This document shows, piece by piece, positions 1-10,746 of a stretch of DNA of 64,000 nucleotides. Position 1 is the stretch's first letter; each line of letters begins with the position of its first letter. The stretch is taken from the NCBI GenBank assembly GCA_014338405.1, contig JTDE01002924.1:1-64000 (forward strand), written 5' to 3'. This stretch comes from Paragonimus skrjabini miyazakii. Lineage: Eukaryota > Platyhelminthes > Trematoda > Plagiorchiida > Troglotrematidae. The notes beneath the pieces are model-generated. The model worked only from the letters and a program-made list of their open reading frames with translations, was not told the origin of the DNA and ran no database searches. Position numbers and translations under genes: made by a program.

Positions 1-165
1 ATCAGAATTTTGAAATAGAAAATAGTGTGGAAAACGTTACACATGCTTGTCGACCTATGCGCGTCAATCGCGCCATACACCCTCTTCCGGCCTGCTCGCG
101 CGTTCGACGGTCGGATCCCCAACCTCCCTAGCAACTTCTGCGTATCGGTGTCGTTTAGCGCTGAT

Positions 166-207
166 GGAGACCAATTGTAATTATCATATAATATATATTT
201 GGTCTCC
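166..207. repeat. Inverted repeat, 9-bp arms
   Basis: GGAGACCAA at 166-174 pairs perfectly with TTGGTCTCC at 199-207 across a 24-nt AT-rich loop. Confidence 0.7.
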
Positions 208-267
208 ACAATTATCTGTATTTTTTGTTCGCGTCTGGTATTGCTGCGTATACCTGAGGAAGCGTTA

Positions 268-291
268 ATTTAGTGCACGTACGCACTAAAT
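268..291. repeat. Perfect hairpin, 9-bp stem, 6-nt loop
   Basis: ATTTAGTGC at 268-276 pairs with GCACTAAAT at 283-291 around the loop ACGTAC. Confidence 0.75.
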
Positions 292-826
292 CATTATCTT
301 ATGAATGTAATGTAATGTAACAAGGCCAAGGCGGTCAGTTCGTTTCTCTGACGTGGGAGGATGGAAAACAGTTTCCCCAAATCTTGGATTTTAAGCGATA
401 TTTTCGCAACGAAAAAACTCAGGCTTAATAAGATTACTCCGATAGTTCTCATCTACCTGAAACTCCGCGAACCTCGAACCCTTCTGATTTGTCTTCGCAA
501 CCTCCATTTTCCATTCAAAATATCATCGGAAAAGGATAGACTCCTGCTGTTATCCAGTTCCTGCTAGTCTCCTACACCCCCATGTTCCCTGTCTTCAAGC
601 TCTGCGGTCTACATAACCACTGCTTCATTCTCACAGACGTAGTAAGCCACTGTAGTTTACCTACCATTCTGTTGGGGCGCTTTTTCACGATACTCTATCT
701 TTATTACAGTTTGGTACCCAGTTTTGCTTGCTTGCTGACAGTAACCCTAGGCGTTTCAGTTTATCTGATATATGCCTCCCACGAAATCGTGAGTCTCAGC
801 TAGCTGCCAAAGGTAGAGCCAGTCCG

Positions 827-919
827 TGCTGTAAGTGTACGAAATCTGTGAAATCACACCAGCGAAGACTATGTTGTCACGGTTGTCAAAGCTGGACTCA
901 AAGGGTTTGCGAACCCTAA
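827..919 (+). pseudogene. LINE ORF1 PHD-like zinc finger remnant
   Basis: CCKCTKSVKSHQRRLCCHGC then QSWTQRVC has the Cys spacing of the PHD-like fingers in ORF1 of CR1-group LINEs, with the usual His of WxHxxC replaced (WTQRVC). It belongs to the decayed LINE starting near 780. Confidence 0.6.
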
Positions 920-2339
920 GTCACAGTTGCATTTTCATAAAACGTAATTTCACGATATTGTTGAATGTCTAGACTTCCTTTTCAATAAATGCTGACCAGG
1001 ATTTCACGCACCCCTTTCTAATGAATGTCCGACTAGTTATGCTAATCACGCTTCCAGCTGTCCCATTACAACTTGCGACTCTCACTCACAAATCGAACTC
1101 TCGACGGATACCGATTACTGCCGAATAAATTATCTACTGAACCTGGCTACAGCGATTTCTAGAGCATCACTTTTGTCCGAGAGCTTGAGGGCTTCAACCG
1201 GAACCGCTGATTTTCATCAGCCAGCTAAAGGGGCCGAGGTGATCACCTCGGTAGCAACGATAAGTTTTCTGCTGTTAATTGTATCGTATGGGTGACAAGT
1301 AGCAACAGAAGAACTGATGGAGTTAACCCATCTGACGTGAATACCTCGTCAGCCAAAGTACCAGAAGCACATAATAAAGTGAATGGAAAAGACTAGACAA
1401 ATTCTACTAGGAGCCACCTCAAAGTCGCTGAAGTTCAGTTTGTCACCGGCATAAACTCAAAGCCTTTTGGTAACCCATATAGCGTAATTGTTTCTAATCT
1501 TGCAGAATCACTGGCGACATCATTGTTTGAGCGTGAACACCATGATCGTCAATTATGGTTCGAAGTATGTGCCGTAACCATTTTGGAGGATTGCCGCAAG
1601 TCAGTAATACTTCAACGGCTTCCACGGTTTAAGCCAGCTGCTCTAACGCAGTTTTCCCGCCCACTGAAAGTAATCTTCGAAAGCAATAAGTACACTGAAA
1701 TAGCGCTCACAAGAGCACACCTACTTCGAGGTTCTAGTGTGGTCGACGTACGCCTAAAACCCGATATTCCGTAGCTGGAAAGAATCCAGAGAAGGGAGTC
1801 AGAGGATCCCCTTGGCAACTCTGACCGTGTGATTATCATACATGGAAAGCCACAGTCGTCTACTTTGACATCGTCGCTAGATGATGACCTCTCCTAATGG
1901 CGATTCATTAGATATAAGCTTCTACTAAGGGATATTATCTGTACTGGAGTAACAAGGATACCAAGATCGAGCCACCTTATCCATCTAAATGCACCATACC
2001 AACTGAGAGTTGAATTTTTCACGGCCTCCATGTCCAATACGGTTCTGAACGAATGGCACCGTCAACAGTCGAACGTGCCCGGAGATATTCCGTTCCAAGG
2101 AACGCCTACCACAAAACTGAGGAAACCTATAAAATCGTCACTTTCATTTCCAAAACGCGAACAGATAGTTAGTGTCTCGGCAATTAGTGACCTCCCTGAA
2201 CAAGTTTTCTGAAAAACCTGCTCTCACCGGCTACTCGCGTGTCGGTCTCAGTCCATGTATAATTAAAACTTTAGCAGCAGCAACAGTAGTCATCCGTCCA
2301 CAGGCCACGATGCCAGACAGTCGAATGGAAACATCTAGG

Positions 2340-3045
2340 ATATTTGTACTTAACCAAAGTGGTTGGAACTGCATGTACACTAACATATCCAGCTTGGCGA
2401 ATAAGCTTCCGGAGCTGACGTTTCTCCACTTTGAAATGAAATTCGACATCATAGCACTGACGGTGATGTGGTTACGGCCAGATATAACGGACGTAGAAAT
2501 GAACTTAACTGAAATCATTGGTTTGAGAAGAGTTAGAACCGATAACGTCGTGGAGCAAAAATGTAACTGTCTAATAATTTAAACTACGTGGAATTTGACG
2601 ATCCAATATTTCACATAGTGCACGAGTCCATTTGTGTACGCATCCGTCTTTGTTCTAATAAGCCCTCACCTTAGCCCTTATATACAGCCAGCCCGTAAGG
2701 GATCCGGTGTATGACGGCGGCCAATCCGCTGCCTTACACAGAGCCAGCTAATTGACTTCAGGTAGCATTTTCATACTAGGAGATTTTAATAAACCGGATA
2801 TTTACTTCAAGCCTCTGAATATGCACTCTGGCCAGAACTCTTCTGTCGCGTCGTTTCCAAAAACCACTATTGAAGTAGGATTATTTGAAAATGTACTAGT
2901 TCCCACCAGATGACGCCAGGGTATTGCACGGCCCAGTTTATACCTAGCCTTAAATTATGAACCCAGTTTAGTTAAGAAACTCAGCAAAGAAATGTCTATA
3001 ATTTGCAGTGCTCACGCTCCGATTTTGTTCCGACTTATATATGCC
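2340..3045 (+). pseudogene. LINE APE endonuclease domain, 5' part
   Basis: Readable blocks in shifting frames are CMYTNISSLANKLPEL, ALTVMWLRPDITD, the IGLRRVRTD strand, LGDFNKPDI and SAHAPILFRL, the last close to the SDH motif at the end of APE domains. The domain is interrupted at 3045 by the inverted-repeat element and resumes at 5106. Confidence 0.75.
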
Positions 3046-3290
3046 GGCAATTATCTATTTCACTAGATTCGCCTTGAAGGCAAAACGGTCCTTTTGGCAA
3101 AACTTCTGTTTTTTCAAATATTATTGGAAATTTTAAAATCGCAATTTCAGGCTTAGGATGAACAATACATTAACTGTAAATAGTGTTGATGGGAAAATTA
3201 AAATATATAAAATAAATCCCAAAAGTATTAGTTGGTCGAAAACATTTTCCACCATTATAGCGAAAACAACTCGTTATTGACGTTAGCTCA
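3046..3290 (+). repeat. Left terminal inverted repeat
   Basis: Aligns, reversed and complemented, with 4840-5105. Similarity fades inward after TTAGCTCA. Confidence 0.8.
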
Positions 3291-4839
3291 ATTTTTTCAA
3301 GTCTCATAAGTACAATTTTCGAAATGAAATACGTCATATTATAACATGGGAGTGCTTCACACTGCGGCGCTTTGAAGATATATTCGAAATGGAAACATAC
3401 GACCATACAGTGTTGTCTTCGCATTTCAACTAGATCACTAACACATTTGAAGTGAAACATGTATGACAACATTTCTGGCTTCTTTTTCTATAAGATATTT
3501 ATATTATTTCCCTATGCTTGCGAGATTTCAGGTAGATAGTGGTCGATGAAACGTTGCTCTTAAAAATTGTTGGAATTGACGCTGTCATATGAATGTTTCC
3601 ATCTTCGGTGTATACGGAACGGCGTAAAAACGGGGTATCATGGTGGTGGATTGCCAGGCCGAAGGTGCGGTTATTCAAACACTCGGCTTAGTACCTCAAC
3701 GCGGAAGGCAGGTACGTCCACAAGCCCTCAACGATCGGATGGCGGACAACGGGGGCAGTCGGATGAGTCATCGCTCGACCGGATCGGGCCAATGGACGAA
3801 GAATGGTAGGCGGAAAAACCCCCGAAAGACGGCGCCGATCACACACCGAAACCGGGCAGAAGTGCACACGACGCGTGAACGGAAACCTGAAGGTGTTGTG
3901 GACTGGAATGCTGACTCATAAACACGACCGCGCGCACTGCATGTGAACTATCGTGTCGAACAATAAAGACTGTGCTTTATTGGACGCCTTTTCGCTACAT
4001 CATGACCCACTCTATCTTCGAGAACCTTCAGAAGTAAATTCTATTCACTCTACTGCATTGTTTCTAACTAGATTAAGGTCGCGTGGCGTTCATGCGGAGC
4101 AATATACGGAAACAGGTGAAATCAAGCTGCCTGCAGATCACCAGGTGGTATACCTCTCAGCCAGTCACACTATGATGTTTAGAACGCCAATTTTCTATCG
4201 CGGTGCAGGAAACGTCCAATCATTACGACAATCAACGGAATCAGAGATGACGATTACCATGTACCCCAAACACTTCAACTATCGGTTTTTCACCATTTCT
4301 TCCGTGTGTTCTTCCTCCAAATCTTTAATGGTCTCAGTGGTTCGGTAGGAGCAGCTACCAGTGTGAACCTTCATTGCATACCCAGACGTTCTTCGTAGCT
4401 TAAATGAATTAAGTTGCAATAGCCGTTAGTGTGAAAGCATACTGCATACTCAAGCCCTCGTTATAGGTCAGGTCAGCCGAACCAAGCTAGCGACTTCACT
4501 CTCTGAATATATCTGATTCAGCAATGGTTGATAGTGGATCCAAGTATATTGTACTATATACAACTGTTCTGTGTGACATAATGCGGGGAACAGTTAAACG
4601 AGTTGGCTCGCAGAATTTCCCTTTCCGGGTTTGACTATGAAGTGGTACTTGGCGAACAGCCAGGTTCCTACATTGGCGATAGACTGAAAGTGCAATATGC
4701 ATAATGCAACCTGTTTACTGAGATATGTCTTGAATGTTTTCTGTTTATACAATTCATTAAACTTAGGAAACTTTGAGGTGGGCATCTAAAGGGTGAAAAT
4801 GGGCAAGCGATAAACAGAAACACTCTGATAACTATCGAA
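3291..4839. other. Interior of the inverted-repeat element; no recognisable gene
   Basis: A GC-rich island (about 3600-3960) contrasts with the AT-rich ends. The longest frame is 131 codons (+, 3953-4348), with no family I recognise and no visible DDE transposase motif. An LTR-like nature of the GC-rich island was considered but no TG...CA ends could be shown. Confidence 0.4.
3961..3982 (+). repeat. Perfect 8-bp hairpin containing AATAAA
   Basis: CAATAAAG (3961-3968) and CTTTATTG (3975-3982) form a stem around the loop ACTGTG, so each strand carries an AATAAA poly(A) hexamer. Confidence 0.6.
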
Positions 4840-5105
4840 AAGGTGAGCTAAGACCAATAGCGGCTTATCTTCTCGAAAATGGTGGAAATTTTTTTATCCT
4901 CAAGTCAGTACTTTTGGGACTTATTTGACGTATTCCAATTTTTTCATTGGCGCTGCTTTTTACAATTTATGTACTGTAAGTACTGTTCCTGAAATTCCAA
5001 TTTTAAAATTTCGAAAAATATTTAAAAATCGAGGATTCACGCCAAACGTACAGTTTTGCACTCTGACCGACCTTCAAGGCAGTTTTCGTGAAACGGATAA
5101 TTGCC
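4840..5105 (-). repeat. Right terminal inverted repeat
   Basis: Reverse complement of the left end. The outermost ten bases (GATAATTGCC on the + strand) mirror GGCAATTATC exactly. Confidence 0.8.
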
Positions 5106-5499
5106 TATTTGCCTCGTCTAGGGTGGTATCTGATCCTCCGACACCACGTAACTACTTTGGGGGGAATAACGTAGGTATGAACGACTACCTTCTAATGGCC
5201 TTTCAGATCTTACCATCTTTATCCTCAGTGGAAGTAATTTTGCACTACAGTAAGGCTACTACCGATATGGCGACCGACTTATTTGTTCCATTAGGAATCG
5301 ACAAATGTTTTAAACCGTCCCATGGTGTTGGTAGATATACGAAAAAACCTATCTGTAGCAAGCGTTTTGCCTGGATGTAATTTAAATCAACCCGGACCTC
5401 GGAAACTTAAAACCAATATAAGCCAGTAAGTAACAAGTGTAACGAGGCTTCCCGTAGAGATAAACTTGAATTGCAATCCTCTGCGGTAGCTCAGTCGGA

Positions 5500-7230
5500 A
5501 CAATACCTCAGGTGGCTTTTTATAAACAGTTGTCTAAAAAAGCTTCAGTAGTATCGGATATTACCAGTCTGCTTACAGTTTCTGGCCTTATTAACAACAA
5601 CCAGGAAACAGCGGAAATCATTGCGGATACCCTGCTAGAGGTTTCATGGAAAATACCTCCGAAACCACCTTGTCGGTCAACCGCGTTTCCGCTACGCCCA
5701 GTATTCTCTGTGTCCACAATAACATAGACTTAATTCCTATCATTGTTCTTGCGAAGCTTAAAAAATTGAGCACTGATAAGTCTCAGGGTTTTGATAAGGT
5801 GCCACCATGACTGCTAAAATATTTTGCAGATAGCCTAGCTGCAGTCGTTAGTGGCTTGCTTCGGAAGTCTTTTGAGGAAAGTGAATTACCTGTTAGCTGG
5901 AAACAATGTGAAGGAATGCCGCTTCACAAGGGCGGTGTGCGTATCTTGCCTTCTAACTACATACCCAATTCCCTTCTCGGTATATGTTCAAAGGTAATGG
6001 AAAGCGTTATTTGTGTAGCCGTCCGAAAACACCTCTACTTACACAGAATGATAACCCCTCAACAGCACGGTTTCAGACAGGGACACCCTTGAGTTACCAG
6101 CTTAATAATTGCACAGGAGCAATGAGCTAAAGCAACTGATCCTTGAGGGCCGAGTGGACATTATCCTGCTAGACTTCTCAAAAGCCTTCGACGGAGTTGA
6201 CCACGGCATATTGCTTTCAAAAATACAATGGTACGGAATTAGATTGAAACTGCTACGGTTGTTGGTGGCATATCTCAGTGGACGCACCTTCGATGTCCAA
6301 GTTAACGACACCTATTCAACTATTCAGAATACCTTGTGTTGAGTACCACAAGAGTAAATTTCAGGACCGTTGCTTTTCACACTATACGTCGATGAAATAT
6401 CGTCGCTTTTGTCTTCCAACGTTCTGTTGTACGCAGAAGACACGAAACTTTGGAGGGTCATTCATGACCCCTTCGATGAATCCAGTCTACACATTGTGTA
6501 TCTGATGTACGATTAACGAAATACCGCTGGATACAGCGAAGTGTAAAGTCTTGAGGCTTTGTCGCAACAGTGCGACCTCGTATCACCTTGATAATGTTAG
6601 ACTTTGTTTATCTGAACAGGAGATTGACTTAGGGTGGATTGTCATTCAGGATGTAGATCTCTCTGTTAACTGCACGATGATGGCACACAAAGCTACTAAT
6701 GTCTCTAAATTCCTCAACCGTAGCCTATGCTGCACAAACACTGCAAACTTCATTCCCATTTATTCAACCCTAGCCCGTACTTTACTAGAGGTAGATTTTC
6801 AAGCCTGTCCCCCTTATCATCGTAAGGATATCTGGATGCTTCAACACAAGGCTACAAAGCAGGTGAAGGGCCTTCGGTACTTGAGTTATCAAAGCAGACT
6901 TCAGCGATTGAATGTATTTAGTCTAGAGTTTCGAAGGATGAGAGGAGACGCCAAACCAGCCTACAAAATGTTAGCCAATTGCAATCACCCTTGCTCATCC
7001 AACTCACCGAGAACTAGACATATAAGTTCCTGGAGGAATAGTTATAGTCTTGAGCATCAACGCTACTGTTTGATTTGCCGGCGTCATTCGATTGCACTTT
7101 GAGTGGCCGCCTTATGGAACAACCTGCCAAAAGAGATCGTCTCAATCCCGACCCTTGATGTAATTAATGTAAGATTGCACGACTATTTCGGCGTAACCTC
7201 GGATATTTTTAGTCCGCCTGCTCTTCCAAA
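5500..7230 (+). pseudogene. LINE reverse transcriptase and C-terminal block
   Basis: RT motifs are in order: fingers (LRKSFEESELPVSWKQCEGM at about 5858-5917), HGFRQG near 6072, catalytic motif A LLDFSKAFDGVD near 6166-6200, GPLLFTLYVDE near 6366, and motif C as YAEDTKLWR near 6430, where the first catalytic Asp is Glu. At least four frame changes and several stops are needed to read through. Confidence 0.8.
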
Positions 7231-7399
7231 CAATTTCCAATAGGGAGGGAAACTGGTGTAGAAGGAACCACACAAATATGTGCGAAAAATACTGGGTAGC
7301 GAACAAGCTCGTTTTCAGGGGTTCATCATTAGGCTGAACAAATCACATATATATCACGAATTTTACAGGAGAATCATTAAAGGGGATCAATGAGGAACG

Positions 7400-7670
7400 G
7401 GTGTTTATTGAGTTCAGTCAGTTCAATGCCACGCTGCAGTCAAGCACCCATCTGAACCGTGGGTCTTGAGAGGCTAACGGGGTGAATGGTTGGCCCTGAA
7501 CAAAACGTCTCTGGGCACACAGGGCTTTGTTGTTCATGCGAATTCCAATAGCTTCAGTTGTGGACAGAATCCTACGTCTCACTGTTCTAGACAGGGCGGC
7601 TTTGATTCGGTAGATTGGGCGAAATGCGTCCATCACATTGACAGAATAATTCGAATCTATCACCACCGTT
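7400..7670 (-). mobile_element. Penelope-like element fragment (C-terminal end)
   Basis: The reverse-strand frame contains RRRILSTTEAIGIRMNNKALCAQRRFVQ. This aligns with the end of the GIY-YIG region of Penelope elements and with the same block near 55.3 kb in this window (NPRLLAFSEALLIKRHAPVL). Only the last 80 codons or so remain. Confidence 0.55.
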
Positions 7671-8970
7671 ATTCCATTGTTGGGCCAAGCTACGTGATTT
7701 TCTTGGATACCTTCATGTAAGCGTCTGGTCTTTAAGGCAACATAACTGGTGAATACTGCAAACGAGCCTGTTCGCTACACAATATTTTTCATGACAAATA
7801 AGTACTGCTGGTATGTTGTGGTGTGTCTGTTTTGTGTGCGTCAGTTTTGTTTACTGTGCCTGATGAATGTCTGTCTGTATGTCCTGTCGCATGTCCTATG
7901 GGCGAGTGCATGAGTTATGCGCGCTTACGACTGCCCGATATAGACAACTGGATCCTTGCACCATACCATTTTCTCCTTGTATTTATTCTCTTATCAACTC
8001 TGTTCTTATGCTGCTGATAGACGCTTTCGCGACAACCCACCTGAATTCGAGAATGACCCTGGCCAAAGTCCTCGCTACATGTCACCCAGAAGCTGAGGTT
8101 GGAGCGTTTAATACACTATTTTCTACTTCATAATTTTTATTGTTGTTCATGCCTTTTCATCTTCTTCAGCCTCACATGTACACATGATGTGAACGAGGTT
8201 AATCGAACGTACACCTGATGTGAACGAGGTTCATCGATCCACTGAGTAATCAATAATATCCAAAAATTACACTTCCGAGTTCGCCAGTTTTGCGTTCTGT
8301 CTGCGTTCACGGTCGGTGGCGTACAAGTCTTTGGGAGAGTTAGAATTCAGCGGAATTAATCATTTAGTTCGGCAAATTTATTTATCTGTCGTTGGAATCA
8401 TCTTGGCCGTGGCATCGGGATAACTTGAGAGACACGTCAGATAGCATTAATGGAAATCTTCATTTGGTGTGGTGGAACACTGAACCAACGTACCTCTACG
8501 GACTATTGTGATTTATTTGTTTTCCTTTTCATTATATTTTGACCTAATATTCACACCTGAGTTCCACATACTGTTTTGATCCACTACAAGGTCGTTAGCA
8601 GCGCCTCTATCTATAATTATAAAACAATAGTTGACTCTCATTTTAAGAAACTTTGTTATGCAAACAACCTGACCTTGTTTCTGGTATTTACTAAAATCTC
8701 CAAGAGCGTGGCTCACCTGTTTTCAATGACTGCCTTTCAGATCAACAGACGCCCGCTTGACGCTAACCAAAAGACTGATTGGATCCGGAAACTTTGGGCT
8801 TCCGCCTCGAACCTGTGTTTCGATCGTTTAATCGCTGAATCTCAGAGGCGGATCAATAACAAGTCGGGGATCTTTCTGGATCTGTAAATAACCCGCGAAA
8901 AATCTCTTAACATTCCTTGACCAATCAAAAAACTCGGCATCAAGGTCATCAAGTGCCCTTGCGCGTGGAG
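7670..8970. other. No gene seen; short tandem duplication only
   Basis: Frames are short apart from a 103-codon + frame (8576-8887) that I do not recognise and that lacks splice or family signals. The stretch holds the 31-bp tandem duplication at 8178-8239. Confidence 0.4.
8178..8239. repeat. Two-copy tandem repeat, 31-bp unit
   Basis: Units 8178-8208 and 8209-8239 both read GTACAC.TGATGTGAACG followed by AGGTT.ATCGA.C and differ at three positions. Confidence 0.85.
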
Positions 8971-9260
8971 CTTGGCTGTGTGACACATCGTGCTGCCGTG
9001 TTGTTAGCTCCATTTTTGTTTTCAGTCGTGTGCATGTCTTACTGGCTCTTTGGCTCACGCTTGCTTTCGTTATCTCATTTCACAGGACTATCGTTGGAAG
9101 CTTTACTTCAGAAGAACGCTGTCCCCCGGTGTTTCCACGTTGCTCAAATTTGGTTTACGGGTGTAACGTGTACACGAAGCCAGAACGTCTGGCTTGCCTG
9201 TTACAGCTGTGTAATTACACACACTTTAACGTGGGTGTTGGCTATAGCTGCATGGTCGTA
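8970..9260 (+). repeat. Diverged direct repeat, copy 1
   Basis: Aligns with about 9880-10085 at roughly 70 percent by eye. Shared landmarks in order: GTGCATG.CTTACTGG, CGC.TGCTT, ACAAGACT-like, GAAGAAC, ATCCCCCGATGT-like, TGTAACG. Nature unknown. Confidence 0.55.
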
Positions 9261-9354
9261 GTCTGTGGGCACAGTAATTTGCACAAAGCGCACGCGATCG
9301 CTTATATTGCTACAAATTTAAATGATGTATATCGACTACAGTGGTTAGCCAAGT

Positions 9355-9475
9355 TGGAATGTGAAATTTCTTAGCTCCTCCCGTGGCTTTGTAGCTCAGC
9401 TGGTAGAGTTCTTTCCGCGTTTGGGCATGGTGTTTCCGTCGCTGGTTCGAATCCAGCCGAAACTCTGACTTTCCA
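9355..9475 (+). repeat. tRNA-derived SINE-like repeat, family A, copy 1
   Basis: Contains a Pol III A box (GTAGCTCAGCTGGTAGAG, 9391-9408) and a perfect B box (GGTTCGAATCC, 9444-9454), within a tRNA-like fold. The preceding AATGTGAAATTTCTTAGCTCC matches the leader of the copies at 56.4-57.0 kb, so it is a dispersed repeat and not a single tRNA gene. Confidence 0.75.
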
Positions 9476-9879
9476 CATTTGGGTATTGGTGCACGGCACA
9501 CTAAATCGTTTCCCCAGGTACGAGTTAACCAGACGCGAAATGGAATAAGGCCGCTGAGAGAACAGACCGAATATTCATTACATGAAATATAGAGACGGTC
9601 TCTTATAGCGCTAGAATGGGCACTGACACGTAAATCAACTAGAGAGGCTAGAGACCGGCCGTCGATAAGCGAGTAAACCGAAAGGATATGAAACACGTGT
9701 GCGTTCGGGTTCGCGTCACAATCACATTGTATGCAGACAAACAGTCGGGCAGCATGCATCATGCGAACTTTCTTAATAGCCTAGGTGCAATATGCAACTG
9801 AGTTTTTGAACCATTTTACACATCATACCGCGGGCAAGCCAGTGAAATCTCCAGGTCGCTACGGAGTCTCATATAAGGT
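9476..9879. other. No feature recognised
   Basis: A 150-codon reverse-strand frame crosses this stretch (9310-9762), but it reads through the SINE and has no family resemblance, so I take it as chance. Confidence 0.4.
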
Positions 9880-10170
9880 TGCATTTCATTCGTGCTGTTT
9901 TGTTGGTGGCACTGCCTCAGTTTCCGTTTCTGTAAGTCAGGTGCATGGCTTACTGGGCTATTGACGCATGCTTGTTTGTGTTGTTTCCTTTTACAAGACT
10001 TGCTGGATCCCCTAATTCGAAGAACCCTATCCCCCGATGTCTCCACTTTGCCCAAGAATTGGTCCGCATGTGTAACGAGCAATCAGAGTAGAAACGACCG
10101 GCTTGTAGATTACGCTGTTAGCTGTCTCGTTAAGCATGCTGTTTGCGCATTGTATTGCGACTTTACCCGA
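9880..10170 (+). repeat. Diverged direct repeat, copy 2
   Basis: Second copy of the repeat at 8970-9260, same orientation, about 900 bp downstream, with a tRNA-like SINE between the two. No coding potential recognised. Confidence 0.55.
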
Positions 10171-10189
10171 AGGCTAGAAACCGACTTAT

Positions 10190-10640
10190 TACTTCCGTTT
10201 TCAAAGGTGGGCAGCTCAAACTGTCTTGTAACTGTCATCCGATTGCCAGTCTATCCTGTGTCTCGGAGCCTTTGGGCGTTAGTCTTCGATTGACTGTCTA
10301 AATATCTGACATTACAAGTTTCACAGCTTCCTCCGTGGTCTCCCAGGTACTGCGAGTTTGCTGCTAACTGCAGATCAGTGGACCTTCGCTGCTGACAGAG
10401 GACGGGGGGTTGGTGCTACTTAGTTAGATTTCGCCAAAGCTATTGATCATGTGAATCATTCCGTTTTACTGAACAGATTCCACATTTATGTTGTCAAGAG
10501 AAGCCTTCTACATCGTCCCAAACCTTACCTATCCAGCCGTCTCTAGCCTGCGCGGATTGGTTCCTCCCTATCCTCCATCAGACTCAGCCCCATCAAAGTA
10601 CGACAGGGCCAGTTTTTCTCCATCTTCACCAAAGTCCTCA
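10190..10640 (+). mobile_element. CR1/Jockey-type LINE fragment (reverse transcriptase)
   Basis: Across frames it reads SVFKGGQLKLSCNCHPIASL, then LLLTADQWTFAADRGRGV, then LDFAKAIDHVNHSVLLNRF, then SSLSSIRLSPIKVRQGQF. These are RT motifs 1 to 4 of CR1/Jockey-group LINEs in order. The region is broken by stops and frameshifts and ends before the catalytic YADD motif. Confidence 0.75.
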
Positions 10641-10746
10641 TTTGAAGTATCATCCCTCTTAATGTCGTTTGCTGGTGTTCTTAATATCTCGCGTTTGGTC
10701 TGCAATAGCTCTTACGTGAGTGCCCTGCAGGCTGATGTCACCGCTC

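Larger units (their letters stand above)
1..780. other. No gene seen; two short hairpins
   Basis: Short frames only, none recognisable. Two hairpins lie at 166-207 and 268-291, followed by a small ATGTA-type tandem at about 303-321. The first 250 bases are relatively GC-rich and could be a solo LTR or the 3' end of another element, but nothing proves it. Confidence 0.4.
3046..5105. mobile_element. Nested 2.06-kb element with long terminal inverted repeats
   Basis: The left end 3046-about 3290 and the reverse complement of about 4840-5105 align over some 245 bp. Anchors in both ends include GGCAATTATC at the tips, GCCTTGAAGG, AATTTTAAAAT, AATTTCAGG, TCCCAAAAGTA, TTCCACCATT and TTAGCTCA. The tips are flanked by TATATGCC (3038-3045) and TATTTGCC (5106-5113), a 7-of-8 match that fits an 8-bp target-site duplication. 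The insertion splits a LINE endonuclease whose two halves join sensibly once the element is removed. No transposase is recognisable inside, so it is probably a non-autonomous cut-and-paste element. An 8-bp duplication fits hAT or Merlin types, but the superfamily is not settled. Confidence 0.8.
780..7230 (+). mobile_element. CR1/Jockey-type non-LTR retrotransposon, decayed, split by a nested element
   Basis: Pieces of a whole LINE appear in order. A PHD-like finger (CCKC...CHGC...C, 827-919) and an ORF1-like block (about 1520-1770, with PLKVIFES and ALTRAHLLRGSS) come first. An APE-type endonuclease follows (about 2340-3045: YTNISSLANKLPEL, TVMWLRPDI, later LGDFNKPDI in another frame). After the nested element (3046-5105), the linker resumes at SDPPTPRNYFGG, followed by the RT: ELPVSWKQC, YIPNSLLGICSKVME, ITPQQHGFRQG, LLDFSKAFDGVDHGILL, then YAEDTKLW for the usual FADDTKLW. 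The C-terminal block VAALWNNLPKEIVSIPTLDV ends near 7230. Many stops and frameshifts make it inactive. Assignment to CR1 rather than Jockey is tentative; LINE identity is firm. Confidence 0.85.

Noticed and set aside
3560..3990. GC-rich island with AATAAA as a solo LTR
   Set aside because: No TG...CA ends or flanking duplication could be identified inside the inverted-repeat element.
4080..4790. Reverse-strand frames in the inverted-repeat element as a transposase
   Set aside because: No DDE-type motif or known transposase block could be seen; frames are short and broken.
5480..5515. GCGGTAGCTCAGTCGG, like a tRNA A box
   Set aside because: No B box or tRNA fold follows; it lies in the LINE linker.
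9310..9762. 150-codon reverse frame
   Set aside because: Runs through the SINE and has no recognisable domain.
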